In this document: positions 14,694-24,010 of the stretch, piece after piece
Position numbering within the stretch: the first letter of the stretch is position 1
Layout of the letters: each line of letters opens with the position of its first letter
Assembly: GCA_040901465.1 (NCBI GenBank)
Contig: JBBDYN010000024.1
Coordinates: 62,001 to 126,000, forward strand
Length of the DNA: 64,000 nt
Reading direction: 5' to 3'
DNA from: JAUSIF01 sp040901465
Lineage (GTDB): Bacteria; Pseudomonadota; Alphaproteobacteria; Rhizobiales; Xanthobacteraceae
Notes under the pieces: generated by a model
Databases searched by the model: none
What the model was told of the DNA's origin: nothing
The model's input: the letters and a program-made list of their open reading frames with translations, nothing else
Position numbers and translations under genes: made by a program

Positions 14694-16982
14694 TTATTTG
14701 CGGCCGTGAATGGCCTGCCAGACGCGCGCCGGCGTCGCCGGCATGTCGATCGACTTGATGCCGAAGCCTCGGTCGAGCGCGTCGATCACCGCGTTCATCA
14801 CAGCGGGGCACGCGCCGATGGTCCCCGCCTCGCCCGCGCCTTTCACCCCGAGTACATGGGTGGTGCAGGGAATATTGCGGGTTTCGAACGTGATCATGCC
14901 CATATCGCGCGCGTGCGGCAGCGCGTAATCCATGAGGCTCGCGGTAAGCAGCTGTCCGGAGGCGTCGTAGACGGCCTGCTCTGAAAGCGCCTGGCCGACG
15001 CCCTGCCCGACGCCGCCATGGATCTGGCCTTCGAGCAGGAGCGGGTTGATCGTGAAGCCGAAATCGTCGACCACCCAATAGCCGACGATCGCGACCGCGC
15101 CCGAATCCGGATCGACTTCCACCTCGCAGATGTGCGTGCCGTTCGGATAGGTCGCCGCGCGCGGCTGATAGATGTCCTGCGCAACGAGCTTCGGATCGTT
15201 TTCGTGTTTCGACGCGAGCGCGGCGAACGTGATGAGGCGGTTCGAGCCGATCACGCGCACCGCGCCATCTACGATCTCAAGCTTGTCCACGGGCGCCTCA
15301 AGTTCTTCCGAGGCAAGCTCCTTCAACTGTCCTGCGAGCTTCTTCGCCGCCATCCCGACCGATGGCCCGCCGGTCGGCAGCGAACGCGAGCCGCCGGTGC
15401 CGCCGCCGGTCGGCAGATCCCTGGTGTCGCCCTGGTGCACGACGATCTTCTCGAGCGGCAGATCGAGCTCGTCTGCGACGAACTGCGCGTAGGCCGTGGC
15501 ATGCCCCTGCCCGTTCGATTGCGTGCCGATATGGAGCGTGGCCGTCCCGTCCGGCTCGATGCGGACTTTTGCGTTCTCGCCCGCGACGCCGCCGCACGCC
15601 TCGATGTAGCAGGAGAGCCCGATGCCGCGCACGCGCCCGCTCTTTTGTGCGGCACGCGCGCGCTTCTCGAATCCCTTCCAGTCCGCCGTCTCCTGCGCAC
15701 GCGCGAGATGTCCGACGAAATCGCCGCTGTCATAGGTGCGGCCGGTCGCGGTCTTGTAGGGCATCGCGGACGCCGGAATGAAATTGATCCGCCGTATTTC
15801 ATCCGTGCCAATGCCGACGTCGCGCGCGACCGCGTCCACGAGCCGCTCGATCACGTAGCTCGCCTCGGGACGGCCCGCGCCGCGATAGGCGTCAACCGGC
15901 AGCGTATGCGTATAGATGCCGCGCACGCGCGCGAACATGGTTGGGATGGCGTACGCGCCCGGCAGCATGGTGGCGCCGTTCGCGACGATGAACGGGCCGA
16001 AATAAGCGAGATACGCGCCCATATTGCCGATCGTGTCGACGCGCATGGCGAGGAACCGGTTGTTCTTGTCGAGCGCCATCTCCGCGACCGTGAAATTGTC
16101 ACGGCCGTGCGCATCGCCGAGGAAATGCTCGCTGCGGTCTGCGATCCAGGCGACCGCACGATCGAGCTGACGCGCGGCGATCACCGCGAGCGCATATTCG
16201 CGGTACGGCCCGAGCTTCGCGCCGAAGCCGCCGCCGACATCGCCGGTGATCACGCGCAACTGGTCATGCGGGATTTTCAGGATCTTGTCGCAGAGGGCAT
16301 TGCGGATCGTATGGCTGCCCTGGGTGCTGACAATAAGCTTGAGCGGCTCGCCGTTCGCCGCAGGCCACGCGATCGCCCCGCGCGTCTCCATGTAGTTCGC
16401 GACCACGCGCTGGTTGACGATTTCGAGCTTGACCGTGCGGTGCGCGCCTGCGAATGCGCGCTCGGTGGCTTCCCGGTCCCCGAGCAAGGACGTGAAGGCG
16501 GCATTGCCGCCCCGCTCGTCCCAGACCAACGGCGCGCCCGATGCTGCGGCACCCTTGATGTCCGCGATCGCCGGAAGCTCTTCCCACTCGATCTCGAGCG
16601 CTTCCGAGGCGTCCCGCGCTTTATCGAGCGAATCCGCGACGATGAACGCCGCCGCATCGCCCACGTGGCGCACCACGCGCTCGGCAAGCAACGGATAGGG
16701 CGGCACCCACATTTGCTCTTCGTCCGCGGGCTTGACCGTGCCCTGACACGGCAGGTGGCCGTAGCCGGCCGTATCCTCGCCCGCGAGCACGAGCCGCACG
16801 CCCGGCAGCCGCTTCACCGCTGCGAGGTTTCCGATCCTGAAGCGCGCGTGGGCGTGTGGCGAGCGCACCACGGCCGCCCGCAGCGCGTCATGCGGCATCG
16901 CGTCGGCGAGATAACGCCCGCGCCCGGTGAGGAGCGAGGGGTCCTCGACCCGCACGTGCGGCTGACCGACTCCAAATTTCAC
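14694..16982 (-). CDS. CoxL-like molybdenum hydroxylase large subunit (form II), copy 1
   Basis: A 762-residue protein of the xanthine dehydrogenase/aldehyde oxidase Mo-binding family. The start is MKFGVGQPHVRVEDPSLLTGRGRYLAD. The active-site loop reads VDAYRGAGRPEAS, the form II CoxL signature (form I CO dehydrogenases have AYRCSFR), so CO oxidation cannot be assumed. The cofactor motifs GGGFGAKLG and the C-terminal GVKGAGEAGTIGA, with the catalytic Glu, are intact. Normally this subunit works with a FAD subunit (CoxM) and a 2Fe-2S subunit (CoxS). Neither is in the window. It lies downstream of a close paralog across a repeat-containing gap. Confidence 0.93.
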   Translation of the reverse strand: MKFGVGQPHVRVEDPSLLTGRGRYLADAMPHDALRAAVVRSPHAHARFRIGNLAAVKRLPGVRLVLAGEDTAGYGHLPCQGTVKPADEEQMWVPPYPLLAERVVRHVGDAAAFIVADSLDKARDASEALEIEWEELPAIADIKGAAASGAPLVWDERGGNAAFTSLLGDREATERAFAGAHRTVKLEIVNQRVVANYMETRGAIAWPAANGEPLKLIVSTQGSHTIRNALCDKILKIPHDQLRVITGDVGGGFGAKLGPYREYALAVIAARQLDRAVAWIADRSEHFLGDAHGRDNFTVAEMALDKNNRFLAMRVDTIGNMGAYLAYFGPFIVANGATMLPGAYAIPTMFARVRGIYTHTLPVDAYRGAGRPEASYVIERLVDAVARDVGIGTDEIRRINFIPASAMPYKTATGRTYDSGDFVGHLARAQETADWKGFEKRARAAQKSGRVRGIGLSCYIEACGGVAGENAKVRIEPDGTATLHIGTQSNGQGHATAYAQFVADELDLPLEKIVVHQGDTRDLPTGGGTGGSRSLPTGGPSVGMAAKKLAGQLKELASEELEAPVDKLEIVDGAVRVIGSNRLITFAALASKHENDPKLVAQDIYQPRAATYPNGTHICEVEVDPDSGAVAIVGYWVVDDFGFTINPLLLEGQIHGGVGQGVGQALSEQAVYDASGQLLTASLMDYALPHARDMGMITFETRNIPCTTHVLGVKGAGEAGTIGACPAVMNAVIDALDRGFGIKSIDMPATPARVWQAIHGRK

Positions 16983-17008
16983 GGAATCCTCATTTCAGTT
17001 CCGATGTC

Positions 17009-17106
17009 ATCACCGGGCCGCCGCGAACCGGCGAGCCCCGGTGATCCCGATCGCAGCATGGCAGACGTGCCTTCCTAAAAGGGATCGCCGGGACAAGCCC
17101 GGCGAT
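17009..17106. repeat. Two REP-like hairpins between the CoxL-like genes
   Basis: The first has arms ATCACCGGG (17009-17017) and CCCGGTGAT (17037-17045). The second has arms ATCGCCGGG (17084-17092) and CCCGGCGAT (17098-17106) around the loop ACAAG, followed by GACAGGGAGAA. The second matches the common rhizobial CCGGGACAAGCCCGGCGATGAC-type repeat. They may end or stabilise the transcript between copies 2 and 1. Confidence 0.75.
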
Positions 17107-17137
17107 GACAGGGAGAATACGCGAACGCGAATTTTGT

Positions 17138-19438
17138 TCAATTCACCCGCGCTTGAATGGCCCGCCAGACGCGCTCGGGCGTTGCCGGCATGTCGATCTT
17201 CTTGATGCCGAATCCGCGGTCGAGCGCGTCGATCACCGCGTTCATCACCGCCGGCGTCGCGCCGATCGTGCCCGCCTCGCCGGCGCCTTTGACGCCGAGC
17301 GGATTGGCCGTGCACGGCACATTGCGCGTCTCGAAGGAGATCGTCGGGAACTGATCCGCGCGCGGCATGGCGTAATCCATGAAGCTCGCGGTGAGGAGCT
17401 GCCCGTCTTCGCTATAGACGGTGTTCTCCATCAGCGCCTGGCCTGCGCCCTGGATGATGCCACCATGCACCTGGCCTTCGAGGAGCAGCGGATTGAGCGT
17501 CACACCGAAATCGTCGACCACCGTGTAGCGCGCGAGCTCAACCTCGCCGGTCTCCGGGTCGAGTTCGATCTCGCAGACGTGCGTGCCGTTCGGGAACGTG
17601 TAGCCGGGCGGCATGTAGTTCTTCACTTCCGCCACGCGCTGCTCCGGCGGCATTTTCTGCGCGAGGCTCGCGAGCGAGATTGTGCGGTTCGTGCCGCTGA
17701 CGCGCACGACGCCGTCGGAGACCTCGAGCTTGTCCGGATCGGTCTCGAGCTCCTTCGCCGCGGCCACCTTGATGTTCGTGACGATCATGCGGGTGCAATC
17801 CTGCACCACCGGCCCGCCGGTCGGCATCGAGCGCGAGCCCACGGTGCCGCCGCCGTTTTCGAGCGCGTCGGAATCGCCCTGCTCGACCCGGATTTGGTCG
17901 AGCGGCAGGTCTAGCTCATTCGACACGATCTGTGCGTAGGTGGTCTTGTGGCCCTGCCCTTGCGCGAGCGTGCCGATGTGCACGGTCACCGACCCGTTCG
18001 TCTCGAGGATCACCTTGCCGTCTTCCGGCGCCGTCAGGCCGCACGCTTCGATATAGGACGAGAGCCCGATGCCGCGTACCTTGCCGCGCGCCTTCGATTC
18101 GCTCGCGCGCTTGTCGAAACCCTTCCAGTCGCCCACGTCCTGCGCGCGCGCGAGGTGCCCGGCAAAATCACCGCTGTCGTATTTCTTGTGTGTCGGCGTT
18201 TCGTACGGCATTTGCGACTTGTCGATGAAATTGCGCCGGCGGACTTCATCGGTCGAAACGCCCGTTTCGCGCGCGATTGCATCCACGAGCCGTTCGATGA
18301 GGTAAGCCGCCTCCGGCCGCCCGGCGCCGCGATAGGCGTCGACCGTCTGCGTGTGGCTGAAGACGCCGCGCGCCTGCACGTAGGCGTGCGGGATGCTGTA
18401 CGAGCCCGGATACATGGTCATGCCGAGGAACGGCACGTAGGGCGCGACGATCGAAAGGTACGAGCCCATGTTGGCCAGGATATCGACCTTGAGCGCAAGG
18501 AAGCGGCCGTCCTTGTCGAGCGCCATTTCCGCGACCGTGTAATTGTCGCGCCCCTGGCAATCGCTCAGGAAGTGGTCCGTGCGATCGGAAATCCACGCCA
18601 CCGGCGTGTTCAACTGCTGCGCCGAGAGCGCCGACAGCACGTAATCGCGATAGGGCGCGCCCTTGGTGCCAAAGCCGCCGCCCACGTCGTGCGCGAGCAC
18701 GCGGATTTTTTCTTTCGGCATATGCATCATCTCGGCGAGATAGTGCCGCTGCGCGTGGCTGCCCTGGCTCGAAATGATGAGTTCGAGCTTGCCCGACGCG
18801 TCCACTTCCGCGACGACGCCGCGCGGCTCCATGTAGTTCGTGACAAGCCGCTGATTGACGACGTCGAGCTTCACGACGCGGTGCGCAGAAGCAAATGCCT
18901 TTTCGGTCGCTTCCTTCTCACCGAGTTCGAGCGTGAAGGCAACGTTGCTGCCGTGCTCCGGCCACAGCACCGGCGCAGCGGGCTTGATCGCATCGCGCAC
19001 GTCGACGACCGTCGGCAACGGCTCCCATTCGATTCCGACCGCCTCGGCCGCGTCCCGCGCCCGTTCCACCGTATCGGCGACGACGAAGGCGACTTCCTCG
19101 CCCGCATGGAGCACGCGGTCCTTCGGCAGCACCGGATAGGGCGGCACCCAGATCTTCGGTCCGCCATGCATGTGCAGAATGAGCGCGCCAAGACAGGGGA
19201 ATGGCGCCACGCCCGACACCTCGTCGTGCGTGAGCACGAGCCGCACGCCCGGCATCTTCCGCGCGGTTTCTACGTCGGTGAATTTGAATTTCGCGTGGGC
19301 GTGCGGCGAGCGCACGAACACCGCGCGCAACGCCCCCTCGGGGATCAAATCGGCCACAAACTTGCCTCGGCCGGTGACGAGCGGCGGATCCTCGAGCCGG
19401 AGGTGAGGCTGGCCGATGCCGAACTTGAGTGCGCGCAT
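17138..19438 (-). CDS. CoxL-like molybdenum hydroxylase large subunit (form II), copy 2
   Basis: A 766-residue paralog of the gene at 14694. It starts MRALKFGIGQPHLRLEDPPL and shares the signatures VDAYRGAGRPEAAYLIERLVDA, GGGFGTKGAPYRDYVLSAL, SRSMPTGGPVVQ and GVKGAGEAGTIGA. The catalytic Glu and Mo-pterin loops are present, so it should be an active large subunit of a periplasm-independent (no signal peptide), cytosolic molybdenum hydroxylase. The substrate is likely an aldehyde, N-heterocycle or other carbon centre, and is unknown. It is co-directional with copy 1, separated by about 155 bases containing REP-like hairpins. No small or medium subunit, molybdenum transporter or CoxD/E/F maturation gene is adjacent. 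Confidence 0.93.
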   Translation of the reverse strand: MRALKFGIGQPHLRLEDPPLVTGRGKFVADLIPEGALRAVFVRSPHAHAKFKFTDVETARKMPGVRLVLTHDEVSGVAPFPCLGALILHMHGGPKIWVPPYPVLPKDRVLHAGEEVAFVVADTVERARDAAEAVGIEWEPLPTVVDVRDAIKPAAPVLWPEHGSNVAFTLELGEKEATEKAFASAHRVVKLDVVNQRLVTNYMEPRGVVAEVDASGKLELIISSQGSHAQRHYLAEMMHMPKEKIRVLAHDVGGGFGTKGAPYRDYVLSALSAQQLNTPVAWISDRTDHFLSDCQGRDNYTVAEMALDKDGRFLALKVDILANMGSYLSIVAPYVPFLGMTMYPGSYSIPHAYVQARGVFSHTQTVDAYRGAGRPEAAYLIERLVDAIARETGVSTDEVRRRNFIDKSQMPYETPTHKKYDSGDFAGHLARAQDVGDWKGFDKRASESKARGKVRGIGLSSYIEACGLTAPEDGKVILETNGSVTVHIGTLAQGQGHKTTYAQIVSNELDLPLDQIRVEQGDSDALENGGGTVGSRSMPTGGPVVQDCTRMIVTNIKVAAAKELETDPDKLEVSDGVVRVSGTNRTISLASLAQKMPPEQRVAEVKNYMPPGYTFPNGTHVCEIELDPETGEVELARYTVVDDFGVTLNPLLLEGQVHGGIIQGAGQALMENTVYSEDGQLLTASFMDYAMPRADQFPTISFETRNVPCTANPLGVKGAGEAGTIGATPAVMNAVIDALDRGFGIKKIDMPATPERVWRAIQARVN

Positions 19439-19567
19439 GTTCTTTCCCCCGCTGCGTCAGCAGCAAATACTACGAATGCGGGCCTATGAGAATGCTCCGT
19501 CCCAGCGCGGGAACGTGGGCAGCTTCCCATAAACATCGGGCATCATGTTACTTGGAAATCGCCCGCT

Positions 19568-20737
19568 TCAATACGGAAGACCGACGTAATTCTCGGCCAT
19601 CGCCGCCGCCGCGGCATGCGAAGTCACCAGATAGTCGAGCTCGGCGAGCTGCACCTTGCGGTCGAAGCCGGTGCTGTCCGGCAGGCGATGCAGGAGCGCC
19701 GTCATCCACCAAGAGAAGCGCTCCGCCTTCCAGACGCGGGCGAGCGCCCGGTCCGAGTAGCCGTCGAGCGCCGCAGTGGAATTGTCCCGGCAGAACGCCG
19801 CCAGCGCCTCGGCTAGATAGCGTACGTCGCTTGCGGCAAGATTTAGCCCCTTGGCGCCCGTCGGCGGCACGATATGGGCGGCGTCGCCCGCGAGGAACAG
19901 GCGGCCGAAGCACATCGGTTCGGTGACGAAGCTGCGCAAGGGCGCGATGCTCTTTTCGATCGACGGGCCGGTGATCAGCTGCGCCCTGCCCTCGTCGTCC
20001 AGCCGCCGCTTCAGCTCGCCCCAGAACCGCGCGTCGGACCAATCTTCGATGCTCTCGGCGAGGCTGCACTGCAGGTAATAGCGGCTGCGCGTGGGCGACC
20101 GCATCGAGCAAAGCGCGAAGCCGCGCTCGTGATGCACGTAAATCAACTCGTCCGATACCGGCGGCGTCTCCGCGAGGATGCCGAGCCAGCCAAACGGATA
20201 GTCGCGCTCAAATGTCTGCAGGCTTTCTGGCGGCACGCTTTGGCGGCTGACGCCGTGAAATCCGTCGCAGCCGGCAATGAAATCGCATTCGATCTCGGCT
20301 TCCTTCCCGTCCTTCTCGTAGCGCACGCGCGGGCGCTTTTCCCCGATGTCGTGCAGGCTCACATCGAGCGCCTCGTAGATCGTCGGCGAGCCGCTCTTGG
20401 CGCGCACATCCATGAGATCGCGCGTGATCTCGGTTTGGCCGTAGATCGTCACGGTCTTGCCGGTGAGTTCGCGGAAATCGATGCGATGGCGCGTGCCGCC
20501 GAAACAGATCTGCGTGCCCTCATGCACGAGGCCTTCGCCGCGCATGCGCTCGCCGACGCCGAGCTCTTCCAGAAGTTCGACGGTACCCTGCTCGATCACG
20601 CCCGCACGGATGCGGCCGAGCACGTAGTCCGCGCTACGTACCTCGACGATGACGTTGTCGATGCCGTGCTTGGTCAGAAGCTGTCCAAGCAGCAGGCCGG
20701 CCGGGCCGGCGCCGATGATGGCCACCTGTGTCCGCAT
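19568..20737 (-). CDS. pobA: 4-hydroxybenzoate 3-monooxygenase
   Basis: A 389-residue flavoprotein hydroxylase converting 4-hydroxybenzoate to protocatechuate with NADPH and oxygen. It begins MRTQVAIIGAGPAGLLLGQLL (GxGxxG FAD site). It also has RAGVIEQGTVELL, the pobA-type ring motif, DFIAGCDGFHGVSRQSVP (DG motif) and LFLAGDAAHIVPPTGAKGLN (GD motif). Its length matches PobA (390-394). No pobR or protocatechuate genes are adjacent, so the lower pathway must be encoded elsewhere. Confidence 0.95.
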   Translation of the reverse strand: MRTQVAIIGAGPAGLLLGQLLTKHGIDNVIVEVRSADYVLGRIRAGVIEQGTVELLEELGVGERMRGEGLVHEGTQICFGGTRHRIDFRELTGKTVTIYGQTEITRDLMDVRAKSGSPTIYEALDVSLHDIGEKRPRVRYEKDGKEAEIECDFIAGCDGFHGVSRQSVPPESLQTFERDYPFGWLGILAETPPVSDELIYVHHERGFALCSMRSPTRSRYYLQCSLAESIEDWSDARFWGELKRRLDDEGRAQLITGPSIEKSIAPLRSFVTEPMCFGRLFLAGDAAHIVPPTGAKGLNLAASDVRYLAEALAAFCRDNSTAALDGYSDRALARVWKAERFSWWMTALLHRLPDSTGFDRKVQLAELDYLVTSHAAAAAMAENYVGLPY

Positions 20738-20839
20738 CTTGATCCTCGCCGACCCGCATTGGGGCCGCCTGCGATCACTCTAGGAGCGACTCGCACTTTT
20801 CGCCATGAACAATAGCGACAAACCCTTGAAGGTCTCGCG

Positions 20840-23800
20840 CTACTCGGCCGGCGCACGCGACGGCTGCGGCGCCGGTCGGCGGCCGATCCGCGCGAGCCGG
20901 CGGCAGACGACGTAGAAAACCGGCGTGAATACCAGCCCGAAGAAGGTGACGCCGATCATGCCGGCGAATACCGGCGTGCCGAGCGCCTGCCGCAGCTCGG
21001 CGCCCGCGCCCGTGGCCCACACGAGCGGCACGACGCCGAGGATGAAGGCCATCGAGGTCATCACGATCGGACGTAGCCGAAGTTTGGCGGCCTCGACAGC
21101 CGCGGACATCGCGTCGCTTCCGCGATCCTCGAGCTGCTTCGCGAATTCCACCATCAGCACCGCGTTGCGCGCGGCGAGCGCGATCAGCACGATGAAACCG
21201 ACCTGGGTGAGAATATTGTTGTCTTGCGCGGCGATGATCACACCGGAGATTGCCGCGATCAGGCACATGGGCACAATCAGAATGACGGAAAGCGGCAGCG
21301 TCAGGCTCTCGAACTGCGCGGCGAGCACGAGGAACACGAACACGACCGCGAGCAGGAACGCGAAGATCGCAGTGTTGCCCGCGCGCAATTGCTGGAACGC
21401 GAGCGTCGTCCATTCGTAGCTGAATCCGTCGGGCAGCGTTTCCGCCGCGATCCGCTGCATAAGCTCGATCCCCTGGCCCTGGCTGTAGCCGGGCGCCGCG
21501 GCTCCATCGAGCTCGGCGGCGGGATATAGGTTGTAGCGCGGCACGCGATACGGCCCGGAAATATCGCGCACCGTCGTGAACGAGCCGAGCGGAACCGTCT
21601 CGCCCTGCGCATTGCGCACGCGCAGCGCCAGCACGGCGCGCGGGTCCTGCCGGTATCGATCTTCCGCCTGGGCGATCACGCGATAGCTGCGGCCGAACAG
21701 ATTGAAGTCGTTCACGTAGGACGAGCCGACATAGATTTGCAGCGCCGAGAACACCTCGGAAATATTGACGCCGAGTAGCTGCGCTTTCGTGCGGTCGATG
21801 TCGAGATAGAGCTGCGGCGTCGACGTCTCGAAGAACGAGAACACGTTGGTGATCCCGGCCGTCCGCGACGCGCGGCCAATCATGGCGCGCACCGCCGCTT
21901 CCAGTGCCTCCGGACCGCGGCCGGCGCGGTCCTCCACCATCATGCGGAAGCCGCCGGCATTGCCGATCCCCGGCACCGGCGGCGGCGCCACGACCACGAT
22001 GAAGGCTTCCTGGATCGATGCGAGTCGTTGGAATAGCGCGCCCTGAATCGCCGCAGCACCCTTTTGCAGATCGCCGACGCGTTGCTCGAATGGTTCGAGC
22101 ACCGCGAAGAATGCGCCCGCGTTCGGCGCGACCGAAAAGCTCGCGCCGGAAAAACCCGCGATATTCACACCGGCAACGACGCCGGGCGTTTTCAACGCGA
22201 TATCCGCGATCCGCAGCATCACCGCGTTTGTGCGATCGAGCGAGGCGCCGGACGGAAGCTGAGCCGCCACGATCAGATAGCCGCGGTCGAGTTGCGGGAT
22301 GAAGCCGAGCGGCGTGCGGCGGAATTCATTCAGGCCGACCAAAATTACCGCGACGTAGGCGACCAGCATGATCGTGACGATCCTCACCACCCGGCCGGCG
22401 AGCCAGCCATAGGTCTGTGCGAACTTGCCGTATCCGGCGTTGAAGATGCCGAAGAGAACACGCAGCGGCTGCTCCCAGACCTTTGGCCTGTTCTCCGTAT
22501 GCGGCCGCAGCACCAGCGCGCACATGGCCGGCGATAGCGACAGCGAGACGATCAGCGAGATCACCGTGGCGCTCGTGATCGTGAGCGCGAACTGCCGATA
22601 AAATTGCCCGGAAATGCCGGTGATGAAGGCGGCCGGCACGAACACGGCCGCGAGCACGAGCACGATCGCGACGAGCGCCGCGCCCACTTCGTCCATCGTC
22701 TTGTGCGCGGCCTCGCGCGGGTTCAGGCCGCTCCTTATGTTGCGCTCTACGTTCTCGACGACGACGATTGCGTCGTCGACCACGATGCCGATGCAAAGCA
22801 CGAGCCCGAACAGCGTCAGATTGTTGATCGTGAAGCCGAAGGCGGTCATCACGAAAAACGTTCCGACCAGTGAAATCGGGATCGCAAGAATGGGAATGAC
22901 GGCCGCGCGCCACGTCTGCAGGAACAGGACGATGACGAGGATGACGAGAATAATCGCCTCCAGTATCGTCCAAACGACCGCGTTCACCGATTCCGCGATG
23001 AACTGCGTCGGGTCATAGATGATCTCGTATTTCACGCCCGTCGGAAATCGCTGGGAAAGCTCCATCATCGCCGTCCGGATGCCGTTCGCCGTCGCGAGCG
23101 CATTCGAGCCGGGCCGCTGGAAGATCGCGAGCGCCACCGCGGGATCGGTGCTGAGATAGGAGATCGTGCCGTAGTCCTGGGCCGCGAGCTCGATCCGCGC
23201 GAAGTCCCGTAACAGCACGACGGCATCCGGCGTCGTCTTGACGACGATCCTTCCAAATTCGGCCGGTTCCGCGAGGCGCCCTTGCGTCGTCACCGCGATC
23301 TGGAATGCGCGCGACTCGCTCACCGGCGGCTGATTGAGCACTCCGGACGCCACCTGCACGTTCTGGCGCTGCAGCGCCGCCACCACGTCCGTCGCGGTGA
23401 GACCGAGCGTCTGCATGCGCTGCGGATCGAGCCAGACGCGCATCGCATAATCGCGGCTGCCGAACACTGTGATCGAGCCCACGCCGTCGACGCGGGTGAG
23501 CACATCCTTGATCTCGAGGTTGGCGTAATTCGAGATGTAGAGCATGTCGCGCGAGCGATCGGGCGAAATGAGATGCACGACCATCATCAGGTCGGGCGAG
23601 CTCTTGTTCACGAGCACGCCGATATTCCGCACTTCCGGCGGCAGGCGCGGCTGCGCAATGCCGACGCGGTTCTGCACCTGCACCTGCGCCTGATCGAGAT
23701 CGGTGCCGATGTCGAACGTGACCGAGATCGTGAAGCGCCCGTCCGCGGTCGAATTGGAGGACATGTAGATCATGCCCTCGACGCCGTTGATCTGCTCCTC

Positions 23801-24001
23801 GATTGGCGCCACCACCGTCGTCGCCACGACCTGCGCATTGGCGCCCGGATATTGTCCCGAGATGTTGATGACCGGCGGCGCTATTTCAGGATATTGCGCG
23901 ACCGGCAATCGGACGTAGCTCACAGCGCCGAGCAGCGCGATCACGATCGCCACGACGGAGGCGAAGATCGGACGGTCGATGAAGAAATGCGAGATGCGCA
24001 T
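20840..24001 (-). CDS. RND multidrug efflux permease, HAE1 family (AcrB/MexF-like)
   Basis: A 1053-residue inner-membrane pump with 12 membrane segments in two halves and large periplasmic loops. The start MRISHFFIDRPIFASVVAIVIALLG is standard. The proton-relay acids Asp409 and Asp410 (IGIVVDDAIVVVENVERN) are present. The position equivalent to AcrB Lys940 is Arg945 (LAARNAVLMVEFA), a charge-conserving change. It pairs with the adaptor protein gene ten bases upstream. No outer-membrane factor or TetR repressor is in the window, so TolC-like partners and control lie elsewhere. Confidence 0.95.
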   Translation of the reverse strand: MRISHFFIDRPIFASVVAIVIALLGAVSYVRLPVAQYPEIAPPVINISGQYPGANAQVVATTVVAPIEEQINGVEGMIYMSSNSTADGRFTISVTFDIGTDLDQAQVQVQNRVGIAQPRLPPEVRNIGVLVNKSSPDLMMVVHLISPDRSRDMLYISNYANLEIKDVLTRVDGVGSITVFGSRDYAMRVWLDPQRMQTLGLTATDVVAALQRQNVQVASGVLNQPPVSESRAFQIAVTTQGRLAEPAEFGRIVVKTTPDAVVLLRDFARIELAAQDYGTISYLSTDPAVALAIFQRPGSNALATANGIRTAMMELSQRFPTGVKYEIIYDPTQFIAESVNAVVWTILEAIILVILVIVLFLQTWRAAVIPILAIPISLVGTFFVMTAFGFTINNLTLFGLVLCIGIVVDDAIVVVENVERNIRSGLNPREAAHKTMDEVGAALVAIVLVLAAVFVPAAFITGISGQFYRQFALTITSATVISLIVSLSLSPAMCALVLRPHTENRPKVWEQPLRVLFGIFNAGYGKFAQTYGWLAGRVVRIVTIMLVAYVAVILVGLNEFRRTPLGFIPQLDRGYLIVAAQLPSGASLDRTNAVMLRIADIALKTPGVVAGVNIAGFSGASFSVAPNAGAFFAVLEPFEQRVGDLQKGAAAIQGALFQRLASIQEAFIVVVAPPPVPGIGNAGGFRMMVEDRAGRGPEALEAAVRAMIGRASRTAGITNVFSFFETSTPQLYLDIDRTKAQLLGVNISEVFSALQIYVGSSYVNDFNLFGRSYRVIAQAEDRYRQDPRAVLALRVRNAQGETVPLGSFTTVRDISGPYRVPRYNLYPAAELDGAAAPGYSQGQGIELMQRIAAETLPDGFSYEWTTLAFQQLRAGNTAIFAFLLAVVFVFLVLAAQFESLTLPLSVILIVPMCLIAAISGVIIAAQDNNILTQVGFIVLIALAARNAVLMVEFAKQLEDRGSDAMSAAVEAAKLRLRPIVMTSMAFILGVVPLVWATGAGAELRQALGTPVFAGMIGVTFFGLVFTPVFYVVCRRLARIGRRPAPQPSRAPAE

Positions 24002-24010
24002 GCCCGCGCC

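Noticed and set aside
15018..17078. Open frame of nearly 690 codons opposite the first CoxL-like gene
   Set aside because: Antisense to a clear conserved enzyme; the sequence is Arg/His/Asp-rich with no family features.
14694..19438. Calling the CoxL-like genes carbon monoxide dehydrogenase
   Set aside because: Both have the form II loop AYRGAGR rather than AYRCSFR, so CO oxidation is not supported.
20738..20839. Operator or regulator (PobR) for pobA
   Set aside because: No AraC/IclR-type gene or clear dyad found in the short upstream gap.
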